From assembly GCA_022494885.1 (NCBI GenBank), contig JAGVSM010002391.1:1-64000 (forward strand): DNA of 64,000 nucleotides, read 5' to 3'. Positions within the stretch are counted from its first letter, which is position 1; every line of letters starts with the position of its first letter. This DNA comes from Micrasema longulum (lineage: Eukaryota > Arthropoda > Insecta > Trichoptera > Brachycentridae). Position numbers and translations under genes: made by a program. This document shows positions 44,904 through 55,919 of this stretch, piece after piece. A model generated the notes under the pieces. It had not been told where the DNA came from. It did no database searches and worked only from the letters and a program-made list of their open reading frames with translations.

Positions 44904-47900
44904 AAAAGTTTTTTCGAGCGAAAAAATCATTTTGGAACGTAATTTTTATTTTGTGGCTGGTGTTGTTAAAAATAATTTTATCAATGTCCCGTACAAGTGC
45001 TGCACTCAAAAAAATATGATGACAATATTTGTGCTCAATTTCAAAACATTACACTTTTTTATTTATTGTTTTTCTAGAAATTAACTAAATTTTGGTTTTG
45101 AATTTCCAATGCAATTAGTCGCATTCTCGTGATCAATAAAGTATTTGATAGTATTTAAAAGAATGTTTGCATCAAATAAATTATCTCATTACTTTAAGGA
45201 GTTAAATGCAAAACAGCAACTGTGCATGATCACTGTTTTTGGGAAGACCAACTAAACCAGCAGCCAAAGGACTATATCTTCTTCTAAGCTTAATGTGCAA
45301 CTTATGGGTGATATAAAAGGTAGCAAAAAGACTATTCATTTTAAGTAGAATGTGCACATTGAAAGAAAAAGTCATTTTGCTACTGGTTTTGTTGATCTTC
45401 TAATAAATAGTGATCATGTACAGTGGCGGTTTTGCATTTAACCCTCTCACTTAAGATATCTTTTTTTATCGAATTCGGCTATGCGTAGAATTGCAACGAA
45501 TTACTTCTCCAACTTTCTCAAGATTTACGTTAATCAAGATTTTTTTCTCAACTTATAATGTACCTTTATTAATATGATTGATTGTAATTTAACTTAAGTA
45601 ATCGATAATAAACTTTTTTTCTACATATAAAACTATGTATAATATGCAGTATGTTTACACGCGAATCACTTTAGTAATATCAATGGTTAAGACGTTAACA
45701 GTCTAAATATTTTAACCAATAATTTCCACATCTTAACCGCGAAATGTTTGTGTTTTGTGTGACATATTATGTACATCAAATATACTAGAAACTTCTTATT
45801 ACAAAAACAATTTTCCAAGACAGTCATTGCTATCCGTGTTTATGATTTGCAAGTAGCTTATCTTGTATTTTGCATGCTTTTTGTAGTAGTTATTAAACAA
45901 AAAACAATATATTGAAAAGACAATACATTTTGGTTATTATAAAAATAACTTTCAATGTAATCATTGTTATAGAATAAGGATTTGCTTCACAAAACTACAG
46001 ATTAAATTATTATGTTTTATTAAAAATTTTAGTTTTACTTAGTTAATTTCAACAATAAGAAGACCATTTTGAACTTGTTCTCATTGTTAGTATTTTTTAA
46101 GTCGAAATATTTCAATGTTACGAACATGCATTTATTTAAATTAATGTATATTTATTTCGTTGCGTCGCTTTATACGGGACGAAAATAAATAATTATAACG
46201 TAGTTTGTAATGTAGATTAATTAACATTCTTATTGGAATTTTTATGGTGTTAGACCCTACCGGAACAGTGTTTATCGGGATAAAAATGTAAGCATGAAAG
46301 TTGTTTACAAACTTTGAGTGATGAAATTTAATTATACTACTCATTCGTAGACTTAAATCATTCCTTCGATATAAAAATTGGGTTGGTTGCAAAACGCCGT
46401 GGTTAAAATCCGTTTCTAAGGTGTTATAAGATATTTTAAAATAATAACATTTTTGGACGTCTTAAAAATAAACATTATTATTGACATTTTAAGAAGTTAA
46501 TTATAACCATTTTTTATAAAATAATCCGAAGTTTATTTACGAGTATAATATTTAAAATTATTTTACCAACTAATCAATTTATAGGTCTTTCAATACCTTG
46601 TACGCTATTATAATTTACTGTCTGTTAATTATATGTTGAATTCTAAGGAATGTGCATTAATAATAATTATAAATAATTAAACAATTTAGCGTCATATAGA
46701 ATAAATCTAAAATAATTCAATATTTACCATCTGTAGATTGTTTGTGTTTGAAGATTAGCGAACATTGAGCGATATCAAATAGATTTCTTACAACGAATGT
46801 ATGAGTTATTGAAATTCATTAAGCCCTAAAATAAGTTTCAAAATGGCACCTGTACCTTCATAAAAATAAAAATTTAAACTTTTGTTACCATTTGTTAATA
46901 AAAATGAATAAATATTGATTTTATACATAGGTACCTAACGGGAGATGATATGGATAAAATGTTAACATAATTTTTTAATATTGAGTATTGTGAGAGTGAT
47001 TAGCTTTCTAGCTTTATATAATATCTGGAATGTTTTTGTGAATATTCATTTCAATTTTTTTCAAACGTTTTTCCTGGACAGCTAAATAAACAACTTCGTC
47101 AAAAATAATCAAGATTAAAAAGTAAGCTTGAGGGCTTAAACATTCTAAATATCATGCGCCCATCAGGGGTAGTATTCAGAATCTTCTCAACCCTCGAGAG
47201 AGTGAAAAATTTGTTGATTCTTATTTTTTTTACATACGACTACACTTTGCTTCATAAATGGCTAAACTGATGATTAAACGTCAAATACGAACACATGAAA
47301 CCAAAAATGATAATTTTCATTTAGAACATTATTGCAATCTTTAGCATTACCCAAAACACTTAATAAAGTTTAATTGACCAAACCGAGTGAGTTTTTTTGC
47401 GTTTTTTAATAAGTTTTGTATATCATTTGACGTTGAATCATTAGTGTGACCATATATTATACAAAGTATATTCACATTAGAAAAATAAATAACTTTTTTT
47501 TAAATAAGAAGATTAGCATAGCAGCCCTAGCAGTGGTAACACGCGAATTCTTTCATATACATAAACATTTATTTCAATTTTTAAGGAATCAAACACAATA
47601 AGTCAGTGATTTTAATTCGATAATACATACTCATACATATATTATGATAATTTTACAATTAAGAAAATAGTTTCGCACTGTAACGCCGTAGGTTTTATTT
47701 TACCAAGTAATTCATTTTCGATTACTTAAGTCTTGTCATTCCTTATATTGACATAATTTGTATGAATTATAACATTATGTCGCTCGAAAAATAAATAAAA
47801 ACAAACCACCATTAGTTAGGGGCGCATTTCAAAAGAAAATATCAGGTTTACAAAATACAACGATGTTTTTTTAAAATTATAATTGTATTTATGCATCTTA

Positions 47901-49872
47901 TATTATATATAACATCAGCAAACATTCATCGACAATACTGAAATACAATAAAAATTTATAACTCTTCGTTTTATATCATAATGCTTATCAAATTGTGATC
48001 ATACATATCTTTAGTATTTTATTGTTAGCATATTCATACGATTTATACTTTTCCTGTTCACGTGGATTTGGTGAGTAATTGTAATCGCTAGATTCAATTG
48101 AAATTATATTGAAAAAAAAGTTAATTTATTATTAAATTATCAATTTTTCTTTAGCATTATTCTTTAAATTGGATATCGATTCAATTATCCTTGATCATTT
48201 ATTTTATTATCTAATCATCCAATCTAAATGTTGCTTTTATGACGAAAAAATAGATCAAGTTTGTAAGATTTCAGTTAAGAATTGATGAACAAATTAAATC
48301 TAACGCTGTGCAAAATGCAAAAATGCTAAATGAACATTGTTAAAATTTTTTGTCATGTATATGTATTATTCAAAAGAAACAAATGCATAAAACACCATTA
48401 AATCTTAAAGTTCGATTTGATTGAAGTAGGAAATTATAATTATTACACGACAACAGAAAATCGTTGCAATGTGAAGTTATTTGATGAATTATACAAGTGA
48501 AATGCATGTTGGGTAATCGAATGATAAATTAATAATAATAAAATTACGTATTTTGTGTTTTGTTTGTGCTTCATACTGTTTTTAAGTATTCTTATTAATT
48601 ATTAATAAACTATGAATACTATGCAAATTGTTACCAAGCAGTATGGGTTATTGTATGTGCATTTATCGCTTTATGCTTACTATAACAAGTTGTTGGAGCT
48701 GAAATCGTCATTAAAGTTTTGGTAAATTTCAGCTCATATATAATACTCATTAATCATAGTTAGAGTAAGGTCATCATGAGATTAAACAATAAAATAATCC
48801 GTTGTTGTTGTTGCTATATAAAATGTGTACGCATTTGTTAGTATTCGCGAAAAGGGCAGAAAAAAGTCATTTTTATTAACACAAAAAATATTATCATTTT
48901 GTTTTTAATTGATCAAAAACAATATTATACAACAGTTTATCAAAGGCAATAATTAGTATAGTAGAAAACTAGCAGGTAGTTTGTTATTCATTTTATTTAA
49001 ATGAACCTTTTATTTGTCAAAATTGCTTTTTAAAAACCCAGTATTTAGTAAATAATACTTTTTCTGCTCTTGAATTACAATTACGTCAGTAAGTGGATGT
49101 TACATAATATTATATTCTATAAAAATTATATACAACATTAATTAAATGCAATATTACAAAACGATCTTTTTTATTTACCTACGCAATCAATATTTGTATC
49201 TTATGGAAAAAACAAATTTAAGCTATCATTCAGTTGAATTTAAATGTGATGTGTTTAAAAATTTAATTGTTAAATTCCTCGATTTGCATTATCTTATGTT
49301 TTTGAATGCATGATTTTCAAAGAACCAAATCAAAAAAAAGAAAAATTTTACTCAAAAATCAACGGTGTGAATGAAGTTTAAAAATTCCGGAACTGTTTTT
49401 TTTCATCTTCTTCTTCTTCTTCAGCCTTCTGTCCTCCACTGCTGGATATAGGCCTCTTCCATATTCTTCGTATTTTCTCGGTCGGTTGATACTTGCAGCC
49501 AATTTTTACCCCCCCACAGCAGCTATGTCGTCGGACCATCTTTTTTGAGGTCTTCCGACGCCTCACTTATTCTTCCAATGTCTCGATCTTAAAATTTCAG
49601 GGGTCCATCTTGTGGGGTCTTGCCTCGCTACATGTCCTGTCCATTGCCACTTCAGTCCTGCTACGCGATACATAATATCCGTTTTTTTAGTACTCAATAA
49701 TATTTCGTTAAATACGTTAGTGTCCTTGTTGAAGAAACTGGTTACAAGGTAAATCAAATATCTTTACAAAATAATTTATCATAGTCTGCAGTTCGGTAAA
49801 AAACATTTAATTAGTGTAAAAACTAGACAGTTAATACTACAGGCTTAACTAAGGGTTATTTAAGGTAAGTAT
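44904..49872 (+). other. Syn 3' UTR and intergenic DNA
   Basis: The Syn transcript continues beyond the stop. Candidate poly(A) signals AATAAA lie at 45135-45140 and 45607-45612; which is used cannot be told. The rest, from about 45700 to 49370, is AT-rich without a recognised gene or complete repeat. A (CTT)n run at 49407-49425 and a LINE tail at 49378-49757 precede the convergent PIERCE-like gene, which ends tail-to-tail with Syn. Confidence 0.6.
49378..49757 (-). pseudogene. LINE ORF2 C-terminal tail, decayed
   Basis: Minus strand: RVAGLKWQWTGHVARQDPTR and WTPEILRSRHWKNK. After a frameshift the reading becomes KKMVRRHSCCGGVKIGCKYQ, with a parallel frame giving a WSDDIAAVGGKNWLQVSTDR-like sequence, then the end EEEDEKK over a CTT repeat. 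The WxWxGHVAR, RPxxRWxDD and NW boxes are the usual C-terminal tail of RTE/CR1-like reverse transcriptases. Confidence 0.7.
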
Positions 49873-49997
49873 TTAAATAAACGGGGAAGGATATTTAGCC
49901 GTGTTAAGAGAATAATTTCTGTACATTCCTGCTGCCGCCAAGTGAGTACTAAACTTTTGCTTAATCGGATAGTACACACTTGGGATGCTGTAATCTC
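49873..49997 (-). CDS. PIERCE-like exon 3 (conserved core and stop)
   Basis: Encodes DYSIPSVYYPIKQKFSTHLA and AAGMYRNYSLNTAKYPSPFI, then TAA at 49875-49873. The MP-x-x-Y-P / KFS-x-x-L / GM-RN-x-LN pattern is the most diagnostic part of the family. The acceptor TTATTTTCAG is strong. An ATTAAA-type poly(A) signal candidate lies about 65 bp downstream (plus-strand TTTAAT near 49808). Confidence 0.85.
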
Positions 49998-52900
49998 CTG
50001 AAAATAAACATTAATATTTAATTGACCTATAAACTTACTTATTCACTAAATTATTGAATTCTAAGTATGTTATAGCAAAATAAACAGATCGAATCAATTT
50101 TCGATTCTAATCAAATTTGATGTTCGTTGAATATGGAGAACCTCCTTGAGAATGGAGGGGCTAAGGATCATTTCTTGGCCGCTTTAAGTGATCACTGAAC
50201 ACTTTGTGCACCTACTCAATACTAAGCATTCTTTGCTTTTTTGTAACACTAAATAATCGAAATGACGTACAAGGGTGGTATTCCAAACGCTTTCGCGGCC
50301 GTATTATCTGGTGTGTTTACATACAAAACACATGGGAAAAACTGTTTTCACGTGTCGCGAGAGCGGTTCAGAATAGCACCCCTGGTCAATAGTTAAACAA
50401 GTAAATGCCTCGGTAATTTTGTATTGTAATTATAATAGTATAGGTAAAATAAGATTCTGAGTCAGAAAATAAATATGTGTTCTGTGAGAAATTGAATAAA
50501 TTCTCATCTCTGCCAAAATCTGCCATCTAAAAATGTCGCGGTGCCTTTTTACATAATATTTACATATTTGAATGCACGCGGAATAACACATCGACGTTGG
50601 AAAGGAAAAAGTTAGTTAAAAAGGTTTTAGTTTGTATTTTTAATTGATAAAAAAATATCACACTTACATTATTTTAGCGTGATTCCTACATAATTTTATT
50701 CTTCTTCTTCTAGTGCCTTGCCGGGTCCCCCCGACGTTGACGATCACTACAGCGAAAGCATATGTAGATAGATACAGGACAGATTGTCCTGCGCTAATTT
50801 TACATTTCGCAGCCAGGACAACTACTTATTGATGTACTCGCCGTAGTGATTCCTTGAAAAAGATGACCAGAATGGTTTTCCGTTGCCTACTCTGGTAGAT
50901 TTTCTGTCGGAGTTACCTTCCCTTAGCTGGTTGGTTAAGGTTTTGAGGCGCCAAAAACTCGCCATTTATCCTCTCGTTATCTGCTGTGATCACACCGTTA
51001 TGCGTGTGATCCCATGGTTCGCGACGTTGACGCTAACGAGTTGGACCAGTCAGTAATGTTGCTGGTGAAATGCAACTAGGCATTCGCAGCATTTTATAGA
51101 ATAATATCCTCCAGCAAGACACATCATGGCGGCCTCCGTGGTGTAGTGGTCAAGACGCTTGACTCACGAACGGAAGGTTCCGGGTTCGATTCCCGGGGAG
51201 AACACAAAAATTAAAAAATGTGTTTTTTTTCAAGCCTGGTTGTTCTGTAATGTAATTCACCACTGTAATTGGGCCTCCTGGCCTGTTGTGGTGCAAAAAA
51301 AAACAAATAAAAAAATCAAACAATTCACTACGACCCTACTGACAGTTCGATCCGCTCTTTCATAAAATTTCCAAATGTCGCTTGATAACTTTTTCCTTTC
51401 CAGCGTCGACATTGGGACTTCAATCAATTAATATAATATTTTATACTCAAAATTTGACTGATTTTCTGGTATGTATAAAACCTTAGAGTAATGACACGCC
51501 GGTGGCTAATATAGTCGCCCATACGCAGAAAAACCATTCCATGATTATTAACCATAAATTTGGTCAAACAAACATTACTAAAACCAAACAAACACTAAAC
51601 TTAAAAAAATTTAACACTTTTGTTCTATGCAATATAACTCTTTAGCTTTAGTGAATAATTATTCTGAGCATAATACAGACTTTACACTAAATTATCATTA
51701 GTTGAAATATTTTATTTAATCTCTCTCAAAATACACATATTAGATTACTTTTTCAAATGCTCCTCAAGGACGGATCATCCCAGTGAGGAAATATTATTTT
51801 TCGATGAACATTACAAAATAAATTTTAATTAATTTGAAATATGTATGATTCATAATTGTACATGTACAGACATACCTGGAGGGTAGCAACCATATTCATT
51901 GCTGGATGTTCGATAAAATGGATGTTGTGGCTTAGCTTGATTTTCGTTTTCTTTTATATTAACTGAAAAAAATAAAAATGTATATTTTTTAGTTAGTATT
52001 TACGACTAAGCATAACAATTTCTAGGATTCACATTATTCGGATATAGTTTCCTAAATAAGAAATTTTAGTTATTTATATGTTCCTCTTTACAAAGTTATA
52101 AGTGGTTATAATAAGAGTCCTTTTAGTAAGTAAATTAATTTTTTTATATACAATAATACTTTTTACATATTTTATTTGTAAAAAATATTCCCAGTCAGCA
52201 AAAATGCTGGATCACACAATAGTTTTAATAAAAAGTCGATAAAAATACCAATATAATACGAAAATACAAGTAGTAACATTAAAATAAGAAATAAATAGGG
52301 TATCGATACTTTTTTAGTGTTTTTATCATACCTAAAACATGAGAAAAAATAGTACACAAAACTCAATTAAAACCTCTTAATTTACTATTAAATCAATGTT
52401 TATCTAAGTACAATAATTTTTCGTATTATAATCACCCGTGACGTCACAAGTTCTCGTCGGTGGGTTCAGCTGATTGGTGAGTTGGCTTCCCGGAAACCAA
52501 AACACTTTAAAATACGAGATCATTGGTTGATTCGGAAGAACTTGTGCTGTAGCCCAAAGCAGCAAATTTGTATTCAAATCATTTTTATCATTTTTTTATA
52601 CATTTTCAAAAGACATCGCCGTACTATTAAATGATCTATTGTTTACCGCGTGTAAGAAAACATGATTTTTATGCGATTTCCCCTAGCGCTGAACTTTCTT
52701 ATTGGCCTTTGAATACATTTCTTCAGGTGCAAATTACTTTTAAGGGTCTTTTAAATTAAAAAAGCTTAATTTTAAAGATTTATAAAAAATATTTTTCCAC
52801 TTCTTTTCTACTAGATTTACTACTAGATTACCATATATTTTTTTTAAATTTATTCAAGAATTGTAAAATTCTGTGTGGAAGTTCAAAACACAGTAAGTAA

Positions 52901-53942
52901 TTTACTCGGTGTAAAGTGACCACATAAACCCGCCAATGACAGTTCATAAATCCCGTAAATGCCGAGACTTTCATTTTCACGTTCCTAAAAATGTACCTAC
53001 ATTTATTAACCTGTCTGTTTATTTATATGTAATATCATCATTCTCTTATGGTACATTTGTCACTCTATTGGCACTGCAATAGCAAAGTATGAAATAATAA
53101 TTCGTCGTACTCTTCGAGCGCCAGTCGAGTTCAAGGAGTAACTGTTGAATATTCCAGCGAAAACCACGTATAATATTGCCATTAACTCGGGTCTTCCGAC
53201 TAGATAGGCAAACGTACCAACCAGTAGTTGGTTACTCGATTTTGTTTTCCAATTTTTTTTTGTTTTGTTTTTGCCTATCGAATCTTAAACCACTCGTTCA
53301 GGTTTTTGTTTTATTTCACACAAAAAACTGTATTCCTTAATGAGAAAAAATCCAAGGAAAGTTGCATTTAAAAAAAGATTTCTCACGCGTTTATTGTACG
53401 CCAAAATTTCTAGAAAACGTATGAAAAAAATAATAAAAATGAACTACTTTGAAACGTCATAGATTCGGGTGAACAATAACCAATCAATTATAGCGTTATT
53501 ATGTGTTGTGAAAGATTTCCGGTTTCTGGGTAGTCATGTTTTTCAACGTTTAGTGTGTTTTGACAGGTACGGGGTTGTCCTTTTAAATGTCGGGAAAACT
53601 CACCGACTTGAATTTGTGACGTCATGGGCTGTATAATTTCAAAATATGATAAACATTGAGTAATGTTTAAAAATAAAATTGAGTTGGTTTGATAATCTTT
53701 TGACATATATATATATTTTTATGCCACTGAATCATTGCCTGGATACGGACAATTACGCGTGAATTTTAATTAAAATAAATTTAGTTTAATCACTTACTCA
53801 ATGTAGTTTGAACACTACTATTTACAGTATCATTGGATGTTTCTTTAGCGGACTGTTCACGGGATTTTAAGTATTTTACTTTGCTTTCTTCAGTCTCTTC
53901 TCTTGTGGCAAAAATATCGCGAACGCTCTCGTATTTGAACAT
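49873..53942 (-). CDS. PIERCE1/PIERCE2-family microtubule inner protein (three exons)
   Basis: The proteins of this family (C9orf116/C15orf65, 'piercer of microtubule wall') sit inside ciliary doublet microtubules and help dock outer dynein arms in motile cilia and sperm flagella. Exons, in order of transcription: 53942-53798, 51962-51876 and 49997-49873, with donors A|GTAAGT and CAG|GTATG, acceptors TTTTTTTCAG and TTATTTTCAG, both junctions phase 1. They join to exactly 118 codons plus TAA, matching the family's usual length of about 120-135. The family core is clear: HPFYRTSSNEYG, then IPSVYYPIKQKFSTHLAAAG and MYRNYSLN. The N-terminal 50 residues are charged and not conserved. An in-frame upstream ATG at 54026 exists, but the hydrophobic extension it would add is untypical. 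Which paralogue it is cannot be decided. Confidence 0.85.
50272..50384. mobile_element. Family F hairpin MITE, copy 2
   Basis: AGGGTGGTATTCCAAACGCT at the left pairs with GCGGTTCAGAATAGCACCCC at the right; the interior is TTTCACGTGTCGCGAGAGCG. It lies in the intron of the PIERCE-like gene. Same architecture as 11300-11411. Confidence 0.6.
50690..51090. other. Less AT-rich stretch, probably transposon-derived
   Basis: CTTCTTCTTCTAGTGCCTTG, GGTCCCCCCGACGTTGACGA, then GTGATCACACCGTTATGCGT show balanced composition unlike the rest of the intron, but no frame stays open and no motif is recognised. GACGTTGACG occurs twice, about 300 bp apart. Confidence 0.3.
51130..51310 (+). repeat. tRNA-derived SINE (GGCCTCC type), copy 2
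   Basis: Head GGCCTCCGTGGTGTAGTGGT, then AAGACGCTTGACTCACGAAC, B box GGGTTCGATTCC, body TGGGCCTCCTGGCCTGTTGT with a GTGCAAAAAAAAAC tail. Less decayed than the copy at 16.46 kb. Lies in the last intron of the PIERCE-like gene. Confidence 0.75.
51480..51665. repeat. Family G repeat, copy 3
   Basis: CCTTAGAGTAATGACACGCC, TCGCCCATACGCAGAAAAAC and TTTTGTTCTATGCAATATAA follow in the same order as in the 11.11 and 40.72 kb copies. Confidence 0.5.
51876..51962 (-). CDS. PIERCE-like exon 2
   Basis: 87 bp, enters and leaves in phase 1. Encodes NIKENENQAKPQHPFYRTSS and NEYGCYPP. The FYRTSS-x-YG motif is the family signature. Acceptor TTTTTTTCAG, donor CCAG|GTATGT. Confidence 0.85.
52405..52704. mobile_element. 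Family B element, 5'-worn copy
   Basis: GTGACGTCACAAGTTCTC, ATTGGTTGATTCGGAAGAAC, TTTACCGCGTGTAAGAAAAC and the right end CTGAACTTTCTTATT belong to family B. The left terminus is not recognisable. Lies in the first intron of the PIERCE-like gene. Confidence 0.6.
52860..53005 (+). repeat. Family A relic
   Basis: CTCGGTGTAAAGTGACCACA, TAAACCCGCCAATGACAGTT and GCCGAGACTTTCATTTTC are worn versions of the family A core (GTGTAAAGTGGCCACTTAAA and GCCAATGACAGGTC). No arms remain. Confidence 0.5.
53339..53702. mobile_element. Family B element, worn copy
   Basis: AATGAGAAAAAATCC, TCACGCGTTTATTGTACGCC, GTTTCTGGGTAGTCATG and TTGTGACGTCATGGGCTGTA follow the order of family B in reverse orientation; the right terminus is worn. 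Ends about 100 bp beyond the first exon of the PIERCE-like gene, inside its intron. Confidence 0.55.
53798..53942 (-). CDS. PIERCE-like exon 1 (start)
   Basis: Starts at ATG 53942-53940 and encodes MFKYESVRDIFATREETEES, KVKYLKSREQSAKETSNDTV and NSSVQTTL, then one base before the strong donor GTAAGT (53797-53792). Charged and likely disordered. The frame remains open upstream to an alternative ATG at 54026. Confidence 0.75.
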
Positions 53943-54051
53943 TACAGCAAATTGAATTTCAGAAAAAAGTAGAAAATAAGTATCGTGATACTTTAGGAAT
54001 ATAGTGCGAGCTTTCGACTTGAACAAGAACCAAATAACCAGTATTTAGTAT

Positions 54052-54064
54052 ATTGCCTAGCAAC
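54052..54064 (-). promoter_or_regulatory. RFX X-box candidate upstream of the PIERCE-like gene
   Basis: In the gene's sense the 13-mer is GTTGCTAGGCAAT, a near-palindromic RFX site (consensus of the form RYYNYY-N1-3-RRNRAC); only the last base departs. It ends about 110 bp before the start codon, the usual distance in ciliary genes. It would place the gene under RFX control in ciliated or sperm-producing cells. Confidence 0.5.
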
Positions 54065-55323
54065 TGATACAAGGGTAGGTTTTGTCTGCCTTAGAAACAA
54101 CCTACATATTTTCCACCGCATTTTCATAACGTGTACAAAAAAGGAAAACGCGCTTAAATGAGTCATAGACGTTTGTTGATCTTTCAATAAAACGCTAGCA
54201 GAACTGCAATAGTTACATCCGATACCAACTTTTTTTACACGGTTTTGTTCTAGAGACTACGAAATGAAACTAAAAAATGAAAATTGATGCTGGGTTTTAC
54301 TTGTCATTGGGTTTATTAAGGTAAGTCTAATGTTTGAAAAGGTATGTTTTCAATTGAAAAAGTCCAAGTTCTAATTCTAGAGTAACTCACAGTAAATCAA
54401 CAAATAAAATAAAATATAATTTTAAATACAATGCCATGCACACAAAATAATAAATAAACAAAAGGTTTTATAGTTAAGGAGAAAAACTTACTCATAACTG
54501 GTACAATAGTTTAAATTCTACAAAGAGTTACCCAAGGAAATGAAACAAATCTACCTATATATATAATAAACCTAGCCAAAAGAAATTAATAATGGTTGTC
54601 CAAATTTAAAATTTATTCTTGATAAATTTGATGTTTATGATCCAAACAATTTTTTTAAGTAAATAAAATATTCATTTTAAGATGCGAAATGTTGAAAATA
54701 TGGCTAATAGTAAACATAGTTAGAAACAAATTTATTGCAACAGAATGATAAAACATTTTTCAGAAGATAATATTACTAGGAAACATAGAGGTAATGTACT
54801 GTAGAGAAAGTAAAAAGAACTTATATGATAACTAGACTACTAAAATTATGTATCAACCCCATGCATGATTATTTTTTTAGTAACGCATTAAGAGTTTAAA
54901 ATCGCGACGTTTCGACGGCAATATTGAATTATGGTAAAACCACCTTTAACTTAATATGAATCCTTCCCTTTTTGTAAAACAGGAATCTATCAAATATAAT
55001 TAGAATTAATTTTTGGGCAAAGAGTCAGATACACTCACTAACGTATGTTAAAAAGGCACGTTTTTCTTATACTAGCTACATGTAAAATGTATCAAATATT
55101 GCGTTACTCTAAACAATTTGAAAAAAGTGTTAGTCGTTCATGTAAAAATGTAATATGCATATTTCCTTAGTTCATATATAAATAAAAATTCAGAAAGAAT
55201 CAGAATTTCCATTAGTACCTATTACCATATTGTTATTTTCTGCTGTTCTTTTTATTTCGTTTGTTTTTATTTTCTCATGCTAGAAATTTTATAACTTTAA
55301 ATTAATAAATAAATATAACAGTT

Positions 55324-55457
55324 TAATACCCGTATGCAGAGACAAAACTTAAGGTAAGGAAAGTACATTCTAATCTCAAATGCGGAGAATAACCCGAAGG
55401 TGAAGACAATAGAATGTACTTTCCTCACCTTGAGTTTTGTCTCTGCATACGGGTATT
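55324..55457. mobile_element. Hairpin element (134 bp, TAATACCCGTATGC ends)
   Basis: TAATACCCGTATGCAGAGAC, AAAACTTAAGGTAAGGAAAG and TACATTCTA at the left are inverted at the right with only about two mismatches in 48 nt; the loop is about 38 bp. Ends in TA on each side. The very high arm identity suggests recent insertion or gene conversion between arms. Confidence 0.75.
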
Positions 55458-55554
55458 AGTCACTTTCCCAGCACAAAAGCATTTCTGTGCAACCAGTAGT
55501 CAAAAAGTCGATAAATGCACTTAAAATATTAGATAACTATAGTAGAAACCCCGA

Positions 55555-55685
55555 CTAAATGGAAATTCTAATATACCCGACCGCTGCCGCTGGACGGGCA
55601 GCATTGGGGCCCTGCGAGCCGCCATCTTGTCCCGTGTGTCCCGACAGACGCCGCAACTGGAAGATCGTTGTAATGAGTCTACTGT
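55555..55685. other. GC-rich island with antisense ATGGCGGC start
   Basis: TACCCGACCGCTGCCGCTGG, CGGGCAGCATTGGGGCCCTG and CGAGCCGCCATCTTGTCCCG stand out in AT-rich DNA. The minus strand offers AAGATGGCGGCTCGCAGGGC with an open frame of about 34 codons, and the plus strand a frame of 63 codons. Neither is recognised. CCGCCATCTTG is a common promoter motif (YY1-like), so a promoter, a transposon piece or a 5' exon are all possible. Confidence 0.3.
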
Positions 55686-55919
55686 GTTTTTTTATCACTT
55701 TGAATTGTATTAAACCGTGTTACAAGACTATCGCTATCGAGTTTTATTAAATACTATAATAACCTTTTACAGTTACTGATTATTTATGTTCTAATTTTAT
55801 CATTCAGATTGCATTTACAAATTAAACGGTATAACTATAGTCCTGATTTTCACAGTGACAATGTAATTAAAGCATTTTTTCATCATTTACGACGAAGACT
55901 TCCATTCGAAATTCCAAAC

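Noticed and set aside
44689..45009. 106-codon minus-strand frame over the last Syn exon
   Set aside because: Antisense shadow of the exon encoding the Syn tail; no splice context or recognised motif.
53943..54026. Upstream in-frame ATG for the PIERCE-like gene
   Set aside because: It would add a hydrophobic stretch not seen in the family; the ATG at 53942 gives the usual length.
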